A stretch of DNA of 64,000 bases from Vibrio metoecus (GCF_000696385.1 NZ_JJMN01000074.1:186001-250000), one strand, 5' to 3'. Shown: positions 9,364 to 18,443, counted from the first letter of the stretch. The notes: a model not told the origin generated them from the letters alone. Translations and numbers: made by a program.

Positions 9364-10548
9364 TCAACCGAGTACGGGTTTGGTGGTGACGCTTTCACAA
9401 CTCTGATTTGCCCTCAACCAGCGGTATAAACCCATAGTGATGATCGCATCGAACGTTATGCCCACACCAAACATGAAAGCGATACCCTCCAATGTCGGTT
9501 CGAACCACGACAACTGATAGGCCACAAAGGCAGAACCATAGAAGAGCGTATTAACGGCTAAAGACTGATAAAGCATTAAGTCCGTGCGACCAATACCGTA
9601 GAAGTAGCTGTCAATAACGTTATTAAACGCAAACACCACATAAAAGCCTAACATCAAGAGAACCAAATCCGTCACTTGCTCATGGTCACTGACACCCATG
9701 ATGTGGGCGATAAAATCATCCCATAGTGGTACGGAGAGCAGCCAGCACAAGACAACGAGTCCTGTTAGTTTGAAATACACATTGACCTTCTCGACTGAAA
9801 GACCATTCGAGCAAGCGGCATCTCGCTTAATTAACTGCCCCAGAGCCATGACAGGTAATAGTAACCATCCCCAAATAAATTGGTTGGATACCCAAAAAAC
9901 ACCCGCTTGCTGAACCTGATTAACCAACTGCAATATCATCACGATAAATGCGGTATTGCGAACGAAAGATTCTAATCCTGACTTAACACCTATTTTCATC
10001 CATTCTTTCATCCACGATACTGAATGGAATGCCAGCTTCGGATTGAACAACCCTTCTCGATAGAGCCAACAAAGCGCGATGATGCACAAAATAGTGTTCA
10101 CTGTGATGTTGGTGTAAGCAACGCCATTTACTCCCAACTGAAGCGAATACGACAACTGGCTTACAAACAAACTGTCAAAGCCGATTATCAACAAAGATTT
10201 CAAAGCGATAAATGCATACAACCTTCCCCGATCATCACGCAAAACAAGAACCAGAAAGCAAAGCTCCAACAGGCTTGAAATGAGAATGGCGATAGATTCA
10301 AGGCGTATGTAACTCGTGGTTTTATCTACCAATTCAGCACCTTGCTGCATTGCTTGGATTAAATCAGGTGCAAACATAATCACACCGAATGTTATCGTCG
10401 CGTACACAGCGACAACCGCTACCATTGCACCATTTAAACGCTCATTAAATGCCACTCTGTCGGTTAAAATGACTTGGCCTAGCATGTAAGCAAGAGGAAT
10501 GAGCATAGCTTCGCTGATCACTTCATAACCGATATTTAGCCATGCCAC
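9364..10548 (-). pseudogene. MATE-family transporter, 5'-truncated, between hsdR and hsdM
   Basis: The 394 residues are strongly hydrophobic with about ten predicted membrane spans, and resemble MATE multidrug/Na+ antiporters (usually about 450 aa, 12 spans). The N-terminal part is missing. The frame stays open for 34 more codons upstream of the first ATG, reading YLGSYPRFTQLS and GSIPDPWAFSIAAQ, until a stop at 10651-10653, so the original start has been lost. No start codon or ribosome-binding site is convincing. It is oriented like hsdR and hsdM and splits a normally contiguous operon. Probably a decaying insert, though a short functional transporter cannot be ruled out. Confidence 0.65.
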
Positions 10549-10770
10549 CTGAGCTGCGATACTAAAGGCCCATGGGTCAGGAATGCTGCCAAGAAAGAAA
10601 ACAACAGAAAGTTGAGTAAATCGCGGGTATGAGCCCAGATAGTAGAAGTATCAACAGCAGTTTATAGTTGACCGCTTTCGAGTGTGGAAGCATCCAATCT
10701 CCATATTGATTTGCTTTGTGATGACAAAGGGCTACTTATCTCCAGCAGCCCAGAAGAAATGAGTAAGTGT

Positions 10771-13227
10771 TTATGCCGTTTGGTAGATCTCTGATTCCAG
10801 TTCGTTGACTGCTTTCAGGTAGGTTTCCTTATCACCAAAGCCTTTTTTGATGATTTCTGTCGGGCGACCTATTTCGTTGAACGGTGCGACTTTAAGCACT
10901 GTGATGCTTTCAATTTCACTGACGCCAGCATCGGCATATTTCTCAAGAAGGTTGCTCAAGACCTCCTTCGCGACATCGCTATATTTGGTGAAGTAGTTGC
11001 GCTTCTTAACGTTATCAGCCCGCTCTTTGCGAGTCAGTGGCGGTTGGTCATACACAACGTGGCAGATCATATCGAATGGATCCATGTCCTTGCCCACTTC
11101 CTGCTCCAACGCTTCCCAAATAATTCCTATCTCAGCTAACTCATCGATAATGGCCTGCTTGCGGTCGGCATCGTTCCATTTGCGGGTGAAGTCATCTAGC
11201 GAGGTAAACTGTGTTGCCATGGCTTTGCGGGTGTAGTCTTTGAATGATTCCGTCACCAATTTTCCGTCGCTGTCGTAATACTGAACACGCTCTGCAATCT
11301 TCTTCACTTCAACACCCGAAACATAAAATTTTCGGACTTCTTCTTGGATAGGTTCATCTGGGCTAGGACCGAATGTATCGCCACCTGAAGGTTTATAGGG
11401 TGGCGTTGGCTCTAGAATCGTATCTGGGTCGATGTCATCACCAAACGGTGACTCACCATCCACAACTGCCTCACCGTTTTCATCTTCCGGTATACCATCG
11501 ACAATATCATCGAGGTCTTCAGGATTTTCAAAATCTTCCGGTTTGGTGACTTTCACCCGCTCCGGAGTACCATCAAAACGCTCATCGGCAAAAAGCTCGG
11601 TGGCCTTTTTGAAGTCGAGAATAGAGAACCAGAGTTTGCCGAACTTGTCATCAATGCGGGTACCACGACCGATGATCTGCTTAAACTTGGTCATGGACTT
11701 AATAGTTTGATCAATAACGATTAACTTACAAGTCTTAGAGTCTACGCCTGTAGTCATCAACTCAGAGGTCGTCGCTATCACTGGATAAGCTTTCTTCGGA
11801 TTTGTGAAGTTGTCCAATTGGGCTTTGCCAGTTTCATCATCACCAGTGATTTTCATAACATACTTATCATTCTTAGCCATTTGCTCTGGGTTGCAATTGG
11901 CAAGGGCTCGACGCATACGCTCAGCGTGATCGATGTCGTTACAAAAAACGATGGTTTTCGCCATCGGGTCAGTGCGTTTCAGATAGTTGGTAATCGTTTG
12001 GGCGACTAGTTCCGTCCGCTCATCAATCACCATGGTTCGGTCGAAATCGCTCTGATTGTATATACGGTCAGTAATAATCTCGCCACGTTTGTCTACTTGA
12101 CCTTTGGTTGGTCGCCAGCCTTGAAGATCAATATCGATATCCACGCGCACAACTTTGTAGGGCGCAAGGAAGCCATCTTCAATGCCTTGTTTGAGCGAGT
12201 AAGTGTAAATAGGATCACCAAAATATTCAGAATTTGATTCTGTATTTGTTTCTTTTGGAGTCGCAGTTAATCCAATTTGAGTAGCAGAATCAAAATACTC
12301 CAGTATTTCTCTCCAAGCACTTTCTTTAGAGGCACTCCCCCTATGGCACTCATCGACGATAATCAAATCGAAAAAGTCACGTGATACTTGTTTAAATACC
12401 TTTTGATGGTCTTCTTGACCAGTCGTCGACTGATATAACGCTAGTTGAACTTCATATGCAGGATCAATTTCCCTTCCGGTAATCTTTGTCATCACATCTT
12501 TAAAAGGGAGGAAATCCTTACGCATCGGATCATCAACAAGAAAGTTCCTATCCGCGAGAAATAGAATTCGTTTCTTTACGTTGGCTTTCCATAGCTTCCA
12601 CATGATCTGAGAAGCGGTGTAAGTTTTTCCAGTACCAGTAGCCATAACAAGGAGGATGCGATTCTGACCTCGCGAGATTGCTTCAATTGTTTTACTGATA
12701 GCATTTAGTTGGTAGTAACGCGGCGATTTACCACTACCGTCATCGTAGTAATCTTGAGTGATCAGCGGTAATTGTTCTTCTGTGTATCCTTTCCACTGGC
12801 AGTATTTCTCCCACAACATGGCTGGAGATGGGAAATCCTCAAGGCGGATTTCAGCCTCGATCTGATCGGAGTTTGTTTTATCGTGAAAGATATAACCATC
12901 ACCATTGGTAGCAAAAACAAATGGCACATCAAGCAAAGAAGCATAGTTCAATCCTTGCTGCATCCCTTTGCCCACTTCGTGCTTATTAGCTTTCGCCTCT
13001 ACCACAGCCAGAGGTATGTTGGGTTTGTGATAAAGTACTATGTCTGCCGCTTTCGATTTTTTACGTGCAGCAATCTGTCCGCGTACAACAACTTTACCAT
13101 CTCGGAGTTTGACCTCCTGACGGATTTGAGTCATACGATCCCAACCAGCTTCTTCAATGCTAGGGAGAACAAATTTGCTGATGATATCGGCTTCTGTGAG
13201 CTTAGATTTGTTGATGCTAGAGGTCAT
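10771..13227 (-). CDS. hsdR: HsdR, type I restriction endonuclease subunit
   Basis: An 818-aa motor-nuclease subunit. The N-terminal nuclease domain contains VVEAKA, the catalytic E-x-K. It is followed by a superfamily 2 helicase: Walker A MATGTGKT, DECH box (VDECHRGS), GLTATP, and motif VI GRGTR. An acidic linker rich in D/E and P and a C-terminal HsdM-contacting region of the EcoEI type complete it. The enzyme translocates DNA and cleaves unmodified targets. I start at ATG 13227; an in-frame TTG three codons upstream lies inside an inverted repeat. It reads toward hsdM but is separated from it by the MATE remnant. Confidence 0.93.
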   Translation of the reverse strand: MTSSINKSKLTEADIISKFVLPSIEEAGWDRMTQIRQEVKLRDGKVVVRGQIAARKKSKAADIVLYHKPNIPLAVVEAKANKHEVGKGMQQGLNYASLLDVPFVFATNGDGYIFHDKTNSDQIEAEIRLEDFPSPAMLWEKYCQWKGYTEEQLPLITQDYYDDGSGKSPRYYQLNAISKTIEAISRGQNRILLVMATGTGKTYTASQIMWKLWKANVKKRILFLADRNFLVDDPMRKDFLPFKDVMTKITGREIDPAYEVQLALYQSTTGQEDHQKVFKQVSRDFFDLIIVDECHRGSASKESAWREILEYFDSATQIGLTATPKETNTESNSEYFGDPIYTYSLKQGIEDGFLAPYKVVRVDIDIDLQGWRPTKGQVDKRGEIITDRIYNQSDFDRTMVIDERTELVAQTITNYLKRTDPMAKTIVFCNDIDHAERMRRALANCNPEQMAKNDKYVMKITGDDETGKAQLDNFTNPKKAYPVIATTSELMTTGVDSKTCKLIVIDQTIKSMTKFKQIIGRGTRIDDKFGKLWFSILDFKKATELFADERFDGTPERVKVTKPEDFENPEDLDDIVDGIPEDENGEAVVDGESPFGDDIDPDTILEPTPPYKPSGGDTFGPSPDEPIQEEVRKFYVSGVEVKKIAERVQYYDSDGKLVTESFKDYTRKAMATQFTSLDDFTRKWNDADRKQAIIDELAEIGIIWEALEQEVGKDMDPFDMICHVVYDQPPLTRKERADNVKKRNYFTKYSDVAKEVLSNLLEKYADAGVSEIESITVLKVAPFNEIGRPTEIIKKGFGDKETYLKAVNELESEIYQTA

Positions 13228-13228
13228 T

Positions 13229-13263
13229 AATGCCAACTGTACAACTAACTGGATGTTGGCATT
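13229..13263. promoter_or_regulatory. Inverted repeat at the hsdR start
   Basis: Arms AATGCCAAC and GTTGGCATT (9 bp, perfect) are separated by 17 bp and sit directly before the hsdR ATG. A candidate operator or mRNA hairpin; no regulator is known. Confidence 0.35.
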
Positions 13264-13725
13264 ATAACCGAGTTTAAATTCTTGAGGAGGCGAATAATGT
13301 TAGTTGTATTGACTAACTCACTAATCTATTTAGAAAAATGAGAAAAACTCGCTGTTTGAAGTAACCTAAAGCCAACAATTCCCGCGATTAATAATTACTC
13401 CATATGAAATGCATTAATTTCATAACAAAGAATTGAATATTAGGTCCCTTTGATTCTGATTATCTATGGTTTTAAATATTGGCAGTTATGTAGCCTCTTC
13501 GACTCTTTGTTTTAGAGCATGAAAATTAACCGCTCATCCAAATTCAACTCTGCAAGGGGGATAAACCATACATCAACGTCGCTCTACCCCAATTGCGTCT
13601 GCTAGTTGGCAGCGACCTCCACCATCGAGATGGCTTCACACTGCATAGTGAGACAAAAAGTGATTTTGCCCCTCGTTATCCCCACACCGAACTATCCACG
13701 AACACATTTTGTCACTTTCTTAGCA
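13264..13725. other. Intergenic region without a supported gene
   Basis: About 460 bp, A/T-rich. A 14-codon frame at 13297-13341 follows a good GAGGAGG ribosome-binding site, but nothing else supports it. The 72-codon frame starting at 13593 overlaps the next gene antisense and has no coding signature. I see no tRNA, repeat array or terminator with a clear T-run. Confidence 0.5.
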
Positions 13726-14253
13726 TTATAGTGACTCCAATTTACTCAGAGCATTCACTCTTCCCAATAGCTCAGCTGAGTATTCTTTTGATTTGTCATA
13801 GAGCGGCTTAATAAGAGCTGACTGAGCAGGAAAATGAGTAAGCACACGCTTATATTCTTCAACTTCCCCTAACAGAATTCTAAGCTCAGCTTCGGACTGC
13901 GCTTTTTCTTGGGATATATACCTAATGAAAGGCTGTTGAATGCTATTTGCCAAGCCTGTTTTCGCCGATGGTAAATTTGTGCGATGCGCAGAAATAAACT
14001 CTACTGATTTGAACGTAGAGGTTTTGAAATAGCGTGATTTTTCGTTAGCCTGATTGTTTCTTTTCTCAAGGTATCCCCGTTCTGCAAGTTGATAAAGCTG
14101 GCGATAAAGCATTTTTCTGAGTTCATTTTTGTTGAATACGCCCACTGTTGCGTACAACAGTCTATTTCTTAGTTCCAGTACCGTGAAACCATCCATTTCT
14201 TTATCTATCAATGCTTTATATAGCCATTGGTTAAGGGGTACTTTTCGATTCAT
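13726..14253 (-). CDS. Hypothetical 175-aa protein, possible winged-helix DNA binder
   Basis: Not recognised by family. The first 65 residues (LNQWLYKALIDKEMDGFT, then ELRKMLYRQLYQLAERGYL) resemble a winged-helix fold, with a YRQLYQLAERGYLEK segment like a recognition helix plus wing. The C-terminal third (EAELRILLGEVEEYKRV) looks like a coiled coil that could dimerise. It is divergent from xre, and the shared 100-bp spacer holds two copies of the ACTTAG-N5-CTAAGT operator, one of them 22 bp upstream of this start. It is therefore probably a member of the transposon's control circuit, perhaps a second regulator. Function is inferred from position only. Confidence 0.65.
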   Translation of the reverse strand: MNRKVPLNQWLYKALIDKEMDGFTVLELRNRLLYATVGVFNKNELRKMLYRQLYQLAERGYLEKRNNQANEKSRYFKTSTFKSVEFISAHRTNLPSAKTGLANSIQQPFIRYISQEKAQSEAELRILLGEVEEYKRVLTHFPAQSALIKPLYDKSKEYSAELLGRVNALSKLESL

Positions 14254-14275
14254 TGCACTATTTCACCCATCAAAA

Positions 14276-14326
14276 ACTTAGGATTGCTAAGTATACAAAA
14301 ATCGGTAAAACTTAGACAATCTAAGT
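14276..14326. promoter_or_regulatory. Two operators in the xre divergent promoter
   Basis: ACTTAG-GATTG-CTAAGT at 14276-14292 and ACTTAG-ACAAT-CTAAGT at 14310-14326, centres 34 bp apart, i.e. nearly the same DNA face at about 3.2 turns. Same half-sites and spacing as the palindrome before tniQ. Confidence 0.8.
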
Positions 14327-14354
14327 TATCGAAAGGTTGAAAAGAAATGTGTAA

Positions 14355-14663
14355 GTGCATAAAGACAACCCAATCCCAACGAGGCTTAAAGAAGCCCGCA
14401 AAAAAGCTGGCATTACCCAGAAAGATCTGGGTATCAGAATTGGTATGGAACCTAGCTCGGCGAGTGGGCGGATGAACCACTATGAGAAAGGGAGACATGT
14501 ACCCGATCTTGGCACGCTCGAACGAATGGCTGAAGAGTTAAACGTACCACTAAACTACTTTTTCTGTAGAAACGAGTTAAGTGCTGAACTGGCTTGCGTG
14601 ATTGACAAAATGAGTGATGAAGAGAAAGCAGCACTGTTGGACAGCCTAAGCCGTGAAAAGTAG
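14355..14663 (+). CDS. Xre-family transcriptional regulator of the CAST
   Basis: A 102-aa protein with a GTG start. The helix-turn-helix covers about residues 8-66: RLKEARKKAGITQKDLG, then NHYEKGRHVPDLGTLERMAE, a typical lambda-Cro/Xre fold. The short C-terminal tail (MSDEEKAALLDSL) is helical. Published work on I-F3 CASTs describes Xre regulators that control guide RNA and targeting genes; the operator copies here fit autoregulation plus control of tniQ-cas. An ATG at 14347 is out of frame. It converges on tnsC with a 3-nt gap. Confidence 0.85.
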   Translation: MHKDNPIPTRLKEARKKAGITQKDLGIRIGMEPSSASGRMNHYEKGRHVPDLGTLERMAEELNVPLNYFFCRNELSAELACVIDKMSDEEKAALLDSLSREK

Positions 14664-14666
14664 GCT

Positions 14667-15727
14667 CTAAGCTTTAAGCCCATTTTTGCTCAATAGCATG
14701 CTCAACGGAATGGCGTCCGTAAAACGAGGGGCTACTATTTTATCTTCAGTGGTGATTGCATTTAAGTGGTAAGCAGAACCAGAGTCAATTTGATGAAGAC
14801 TAAGCTGCTCTAAAGGACGATCAAACGGGTTATCTAGGTAGGGGAACTTAAATGCAAAAGTGCGTGACAATATTGCTTTGTCTATCGTATCCGCATTGTC
14901 GTTGAAGCTCGTAAGCAACGCGTCTTTCAAGAAGTGTTTTAACGCTCGGCATTCTCCTCGGCACATTGCAAACAAAGGATATAGCAGTTCATTCTTTGTA
15001 AGTACTGGTGGCTCATCAAACCCCATCCTTGAACTCAGACCCGCGACAAATCTGGCAAAATGTTTTTTTGTTCTAAGTCAAACCCATAAGATGCCGTTTT
15101 ACTCGAATGACTATTCGCTTTCAACAATTTGAAATAATCTATCTTTCTTCTCCAGCTTAGCCGCGAATTCCATTGTGGTTCTGTCGCTATCACATCAGCA
15201 TAAGGCATACCCACAAGCACAAAAGAAACTCTTGCTTCTTCACTTATATATTTGAATGTGTTGGCAATAACTTGTCTCTGTTCTGCGGTTGAAAACTCAA
15301 CAAGCTCTTGAATTTCATTAACAATAATCAGCTCAACAGATTTACGTTTAAGTTGCTTTACAACCGCTTCGCCAAGCGCAATTTCATTACGGCGCCGAAT
15401 TCCTCGTCCTCCTGATTTACAATCTAAATCAACCAAAAATTGGGTCAGCGTATTCTGTTCATTGATACGACTTGGCACTCTAGTGCTTAATACTGGCTGC
15501 TTTCCCCAAGTTGAACCCGATTGAAAGCGTGACAAGTAGTTGTTGATCAAAGCTGTCTTTCCACTTCCAGCCTCACCAGTTAACAAGAAAGATTCTGGTT
15601 CACCACCTAAAGAGTGATTGAAACGAAGTTGATCGAAAATGGAGTAGATTTCAGTTATCGCGGGATACTCGATAAAGCAGGTTTCAAAGGACTTTAGCTG
15701 CTCAAGCTGCTTTGGCGTTAAATTCAA
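14667..15727 (-). CDS. tnsC: TnsC, AAA+ target-selector ATPase (frame interrupted at an A7 run)
   Basis: Walker A is GEAGSGKT and the Walker B-like segment is LIIVNEIQEL; an N at that site also appears in the Tn6677 TnsC sequence as I remember it. TnsC polymerises on DNA at TniQ-marked targets and activates TnsAB. Frame one ends at 15035; the remaining third (starting GFDEPPVLTKNELLYP) lies in the -1 frame and ends at 14667. The switch is at CAA AAA AAC, which is a perfect A-AAA-AAC slippery heptamer, but a lost A would look the same. I place the start at TTG 15727, 1 nt after the tnsB stop and behind AAGGG; an upstream ATG at 15763 would overlap tnsB. Confidence 0.85.
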
Positions 15728-15728
15728 A

Positions 15729-17614
15729 CTAATACCCTTCAATATCTTCAAAATCATCGTCATCTAAGTACTCTGAGGCATCGGAAACAACCTCAGATTT
15801 GAGCCTAACAGGAGTCACGTTGATTGAGTTTGGTCCCTCAGATCCGACATCATTAAACTTTGCTAGTTTCGACGTGTTACCTGTTTTAGGAAGGTTGGGC
15901 TTGCTACTTTTAACACGACGGAATTTATCGGTTTCTTCGTGGATACGTTTTTTCATATACAGAAATGTATCCGCAAGAGCCTCATCATCAGCAAGATCCT
16001 TGGTGTTCAGTCTGCGTACTTTTTGTATTGCGTTGGTGTTACAAAAAGTGAAAGTCCGTTTGTATACCCGCTGTTGTCTACTGCTGGAACTTTTATGTAC
16101 TTCTTTTCTGATTCTAGGTAAACATGAATGTAGCTGATATCAGAAGGATCTGTTTTGGTCTTAACAAAGAGCTGTTTGCCATTATTAGGTGTGCAATATT
16201 TCCGGTATTCAATAAGCTCGGCGGACTGATAGCGTAAGTTATGCAGCCTGATCCCGGCCACTCCAATCGTCCTGTGTCTAAGCAATCCTAACTCTACTCT
16301 GAGTTGCTCCTTCTCAGCACCATCATAGTAAGACGGCGTCCATTTCGATTGGTGCCACTTGTGGTATGGGATCTCGCGCTCTCTAGAATCTGGTGCCATG
16401 TGGTAATAGTCGACAATCCATTTATGAAGTAATTCAAGAAATACCGAAACCCTAACCACCGCATCCTTCTTTGGATTGTAATCTTGTAGTTGAGTAGGAT
16501 TGGTGAAGGTTTTTCCAGGCAGCGCGTTAACTAACCCTTTATTCATTTGATCGAACAACTTTTCGATCCCTGACTTTCGCCAAGGCTTCGCTGCTTGACT
16601 GTATTGAATGTCGGACACCAAAGGCCGTAACGAATCTTCCAAGCTTTGACTCCAAAACTCGGCACCGTTATCGACGACCAAGCAATCAATCTTACCGTGG
16701 CAAGGCCACTCATTCTCAATCGATGGATACTTTGCTTTAAGCCAGCTTTTATCCAAAAGTGAATTCAACAGAGCCTTTCTAACAGAGTCAAAGCTTGGCT
16801 CTCTAAAGTTGATACTGCAACCAACAATGCACTTACTGAAACGGTCATAAAGCATCGTCAAATAAGGGCGGCCCAAAGGAATATCTAGTTCATCGTCAAT
16901 CAAGATCACTGGAACTGGGGTATGGTCTATTTCAACAAACTCCATAGGTTTAGTTGCAACTACCTGCTGACCAACCGACCGATACTCCCGATCTGCATAT
17001 CGTTTACCAAATCTTGCAATCGCCACTTCATAAGGGGGTAACTCATTTATTCGATTATAAAAAGAACGTTCGGCAATTGGCTTGATTTTTCCTTCAACAA
17101 TCCCTCGATTCATTTGAATCACTCGACTCTTATAATATCGGTATGCTTCTGCAACGCTAAGTCGTTCACGTGTCAGGTATACGTTCTGAATTGCCTCGTC
17201 AATCAAGGATTGCGAATCCATTTCTTTCTGGCGGTTGCCCTTAAACGTATGCTTCGGAATAAGTGCCGAAGCTTCTCTACCTGCTTCAGCGTAGGATTTT
17301 TTCCAAGTTGCTACAGTCCGCCAACTAGGGGGAGTAAGCTGTAATTCTGATTCAACGAGACTTAAAATGGGGTTCAAGTTTTTCTCTGTCCACCCACCTT
17401 TCAAGCGCTTCTCCACAAAAGTAATCACTTTTATGCGGCGAAGAACCTCCTCCTGAATTTTTGCTGGCAAACTATCTATGGTCGATGATATTTCAACGGG
17501 TTTTAGAATTAGCTCTTTTGGGAGCAATTGCGATTCTTCTTCTGACGCTTCAAACTCATCAAAGAACCCAAATATACTATTAGAGTCCGGTGGCATAGTT
17601 AGCACCAAACGCAA
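15729..17614 (-). CDS. tnsB: TnsB, DDE transposase (frame interrupted near the 3' end)
   Basis: Retroviral-integrase-type transposase that binds the end repeats and joins the 3' ends to target DNA. Catalytic residues are visible: D in FVEIDHTPV, D in LVVDNGAEFW, and E in KSGIEKLFDQ. The first frame stops at 16007 after about 535 residues. The -1 frame continues with VRRLNTKDLADDEALADTF, a basic linker, and an acidic tail ending DDDDFEDIEGY at 15729, which fits the C-terminal hook that contacts TnsC. The switch lies at TAC AAA AAG, so one missing A, or a weak -1 shift, would join them. It overlaps tnsA by 16 nt. Confidence 0.88.
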
Positions 17615-18222
17615 GTTTCTAGACCAAAGCCAATAGTGTTGAGATCTGTTTTAACGTGCCCCGAAGAGATCCAAGGTAGAGTAGAGATAAGCGTGTCTTG
17701 CTCTGATAGACCAAAATACAAAGACACCTCTTGCAACTTCACCATTTGCTTACGTTGAATAAATGCCAAAACTCGCTTTTGAAATTCGGTCACTGTTCGC
17801 AATCCTGAGTAGCGGTGTAACAACTTAAAGTTATCTAGCGTTGGCCCCATCCTGATTTGCTTCTCAGTAACGAGAACTAACCGTCTGTTGAACTCACTCA
17901 ACGCTACTCTCTGCTTTTCTTCAAAGCGCTCCCTAAAATCAGGTTTAAGAATCTGGCTAGAGTGTTTGACCTCGAAGAATGTTGATTGCTCATTGTGACC
18001 TATTGCTAAAAAGTCAGGGGTATATCGACACTTACGGTTATTGAATAGATAGTGGAAACCAAAAGGTTGAGAGGTAAAACTTTTGATGTTTGGGTTGTAT
18101 TCGAGGTGAAAACAGAAATCGAACTCCAGAATGGAGAGAGTGCGAACAACAGCATCATTCTTCAAGCTCATGAACTTACAGATGTTGTGCACATGAGATG
18201 ATTTCTTAGTTTGGTCAAACAT
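17599..18222 (-). CDS. tnsA: TnsA, endonuclease subunit of the transposase
   Basis: A 207-aa restriction-enzyme-like nuclease that cuts the 5' strands at the transposon ends, enabling cut-and-paste movement with TnsB. The PD-(D/E)xK core is visible as YTPDF and FFEVKH, about 20 residues apart. It is first in the tnsABC operon, starting 107 bp inside the ffs-proximal transposon end. A 24-bp palindrome lies just upstream of the ATG and replaces any obvious Shine-Dalgarno sequence. Confidence 0.9.
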   Translation of the reverse strand: MFDQTKKSSHVHNICKFMSLKNDAVVRTLSILEFDFCFHLEYNPNIKSFTSQPFGFHYLFNNRKCRYTPDFLAIGHNEQSTFFEVKHSSQILKPDFRERFEEKQRVALSEFNRRLVLVTEKQIRMGPTLDNFKLLHRYSGLRTVTEFQKRVLAFIQRKQMVKLQEVSLYFGLSEQDTLISTLPWISSGHVKTDLNTIGFGLETCVWC

Positions 18223-18233
18223 AGCTAAGTCAC

Positions 18234-18257
18234 TTTTGTTGTAAACCTACAACAAAA
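18234..18257. promoter_or_regulatory. Palindromic operator upstream of tnsA
   Basis: Perfect 10-bp arms TTTTGTTGTA and TACAACAAAA around AACC, 11 bp before the tnsA ATG and just inside the end repeats. Its sequence differs from the Xre-type operator, so a different protein probably binds it. Confidence 0.65.
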
Positions 18258-18264
18258 AGTAGTC

Positions 18265-18329
18265 TATGCAGACTTATAGTGCAAATTTGCGAAATATTCT
18301 GCAATTTATGCGAACTTATTTTGCAAACA
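18265..18329 (-). mobile_element. ffs-proximal CAST end with three TnsB-type binding repeats
   Basis: Three repeats of consensus TATGCGAACTTATNNTGCA lie at 18265-18283, 18286-18303 and 18307-18325, about 21 bp apart. On the plus strand the element ends ...GCAAACA at 18329, i.e. TGT as the terminal triplet read inward, as in Tn7-like elements. The 5 bp TCAGA at 18330-18334 would be the target duplication; the other copy is outside the window. Confidence 0.8.
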
Positions 18330-18335
18330 TCAGAT

Positions 18336-18443
18336 GGGCGGAGGCCCCAGCCACATCCCGGCACACACATCATCCGCTGTGGCTGCTTCCTTCCGGATCT
18401 GACCAGGTTCACGAACTAGTGTTGCGGGAGGACCAGGGCCTCC
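18336..18443 (-). ncRNA. ffs: 4.5S signal recognition particle RNA, CAST attachment site
   Basis: The minus strand carries the conserved SRP core GGTCAGATCCGGAAGGAAGC and TGTGTGCCGGGATGT; the ends GGAGGCC and GGCCTCC pair as a closing stem, giving about 108 nt. It binds Ffh and targets membrane proteins to the translocon. The transposon lies 6 bp past the predicted 3' end, so the gene itself is intact, but its original downstream sequence is displaced. Confidence 0.95.

Noticed and set aside
13297..13341. 14-codon frame after GAGGAGG
   Set aside because: Good ribosome-binding site but too short, with no conservation or partner visible.
13593..13811. 72-codon plus-strand frame
   Set aside because: No ribosome-binding site, odd composition, and antisense to the 175-aa gene.
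14250..14498. 82-codon frame opposite xre
   Set aside because: Overlaps the xre coding region and its operators on the other strand; shadow frame.
1..18329. CRISPR array inside the window
   Set aside because: No regularly spaced direct repeats of about 28 bp are visible; the array is expected to the left of position 1.
18230..18412. 60-codon frame across the transposon end and ffs
   Set aside because: It runs through end repeats and a structural RNA.
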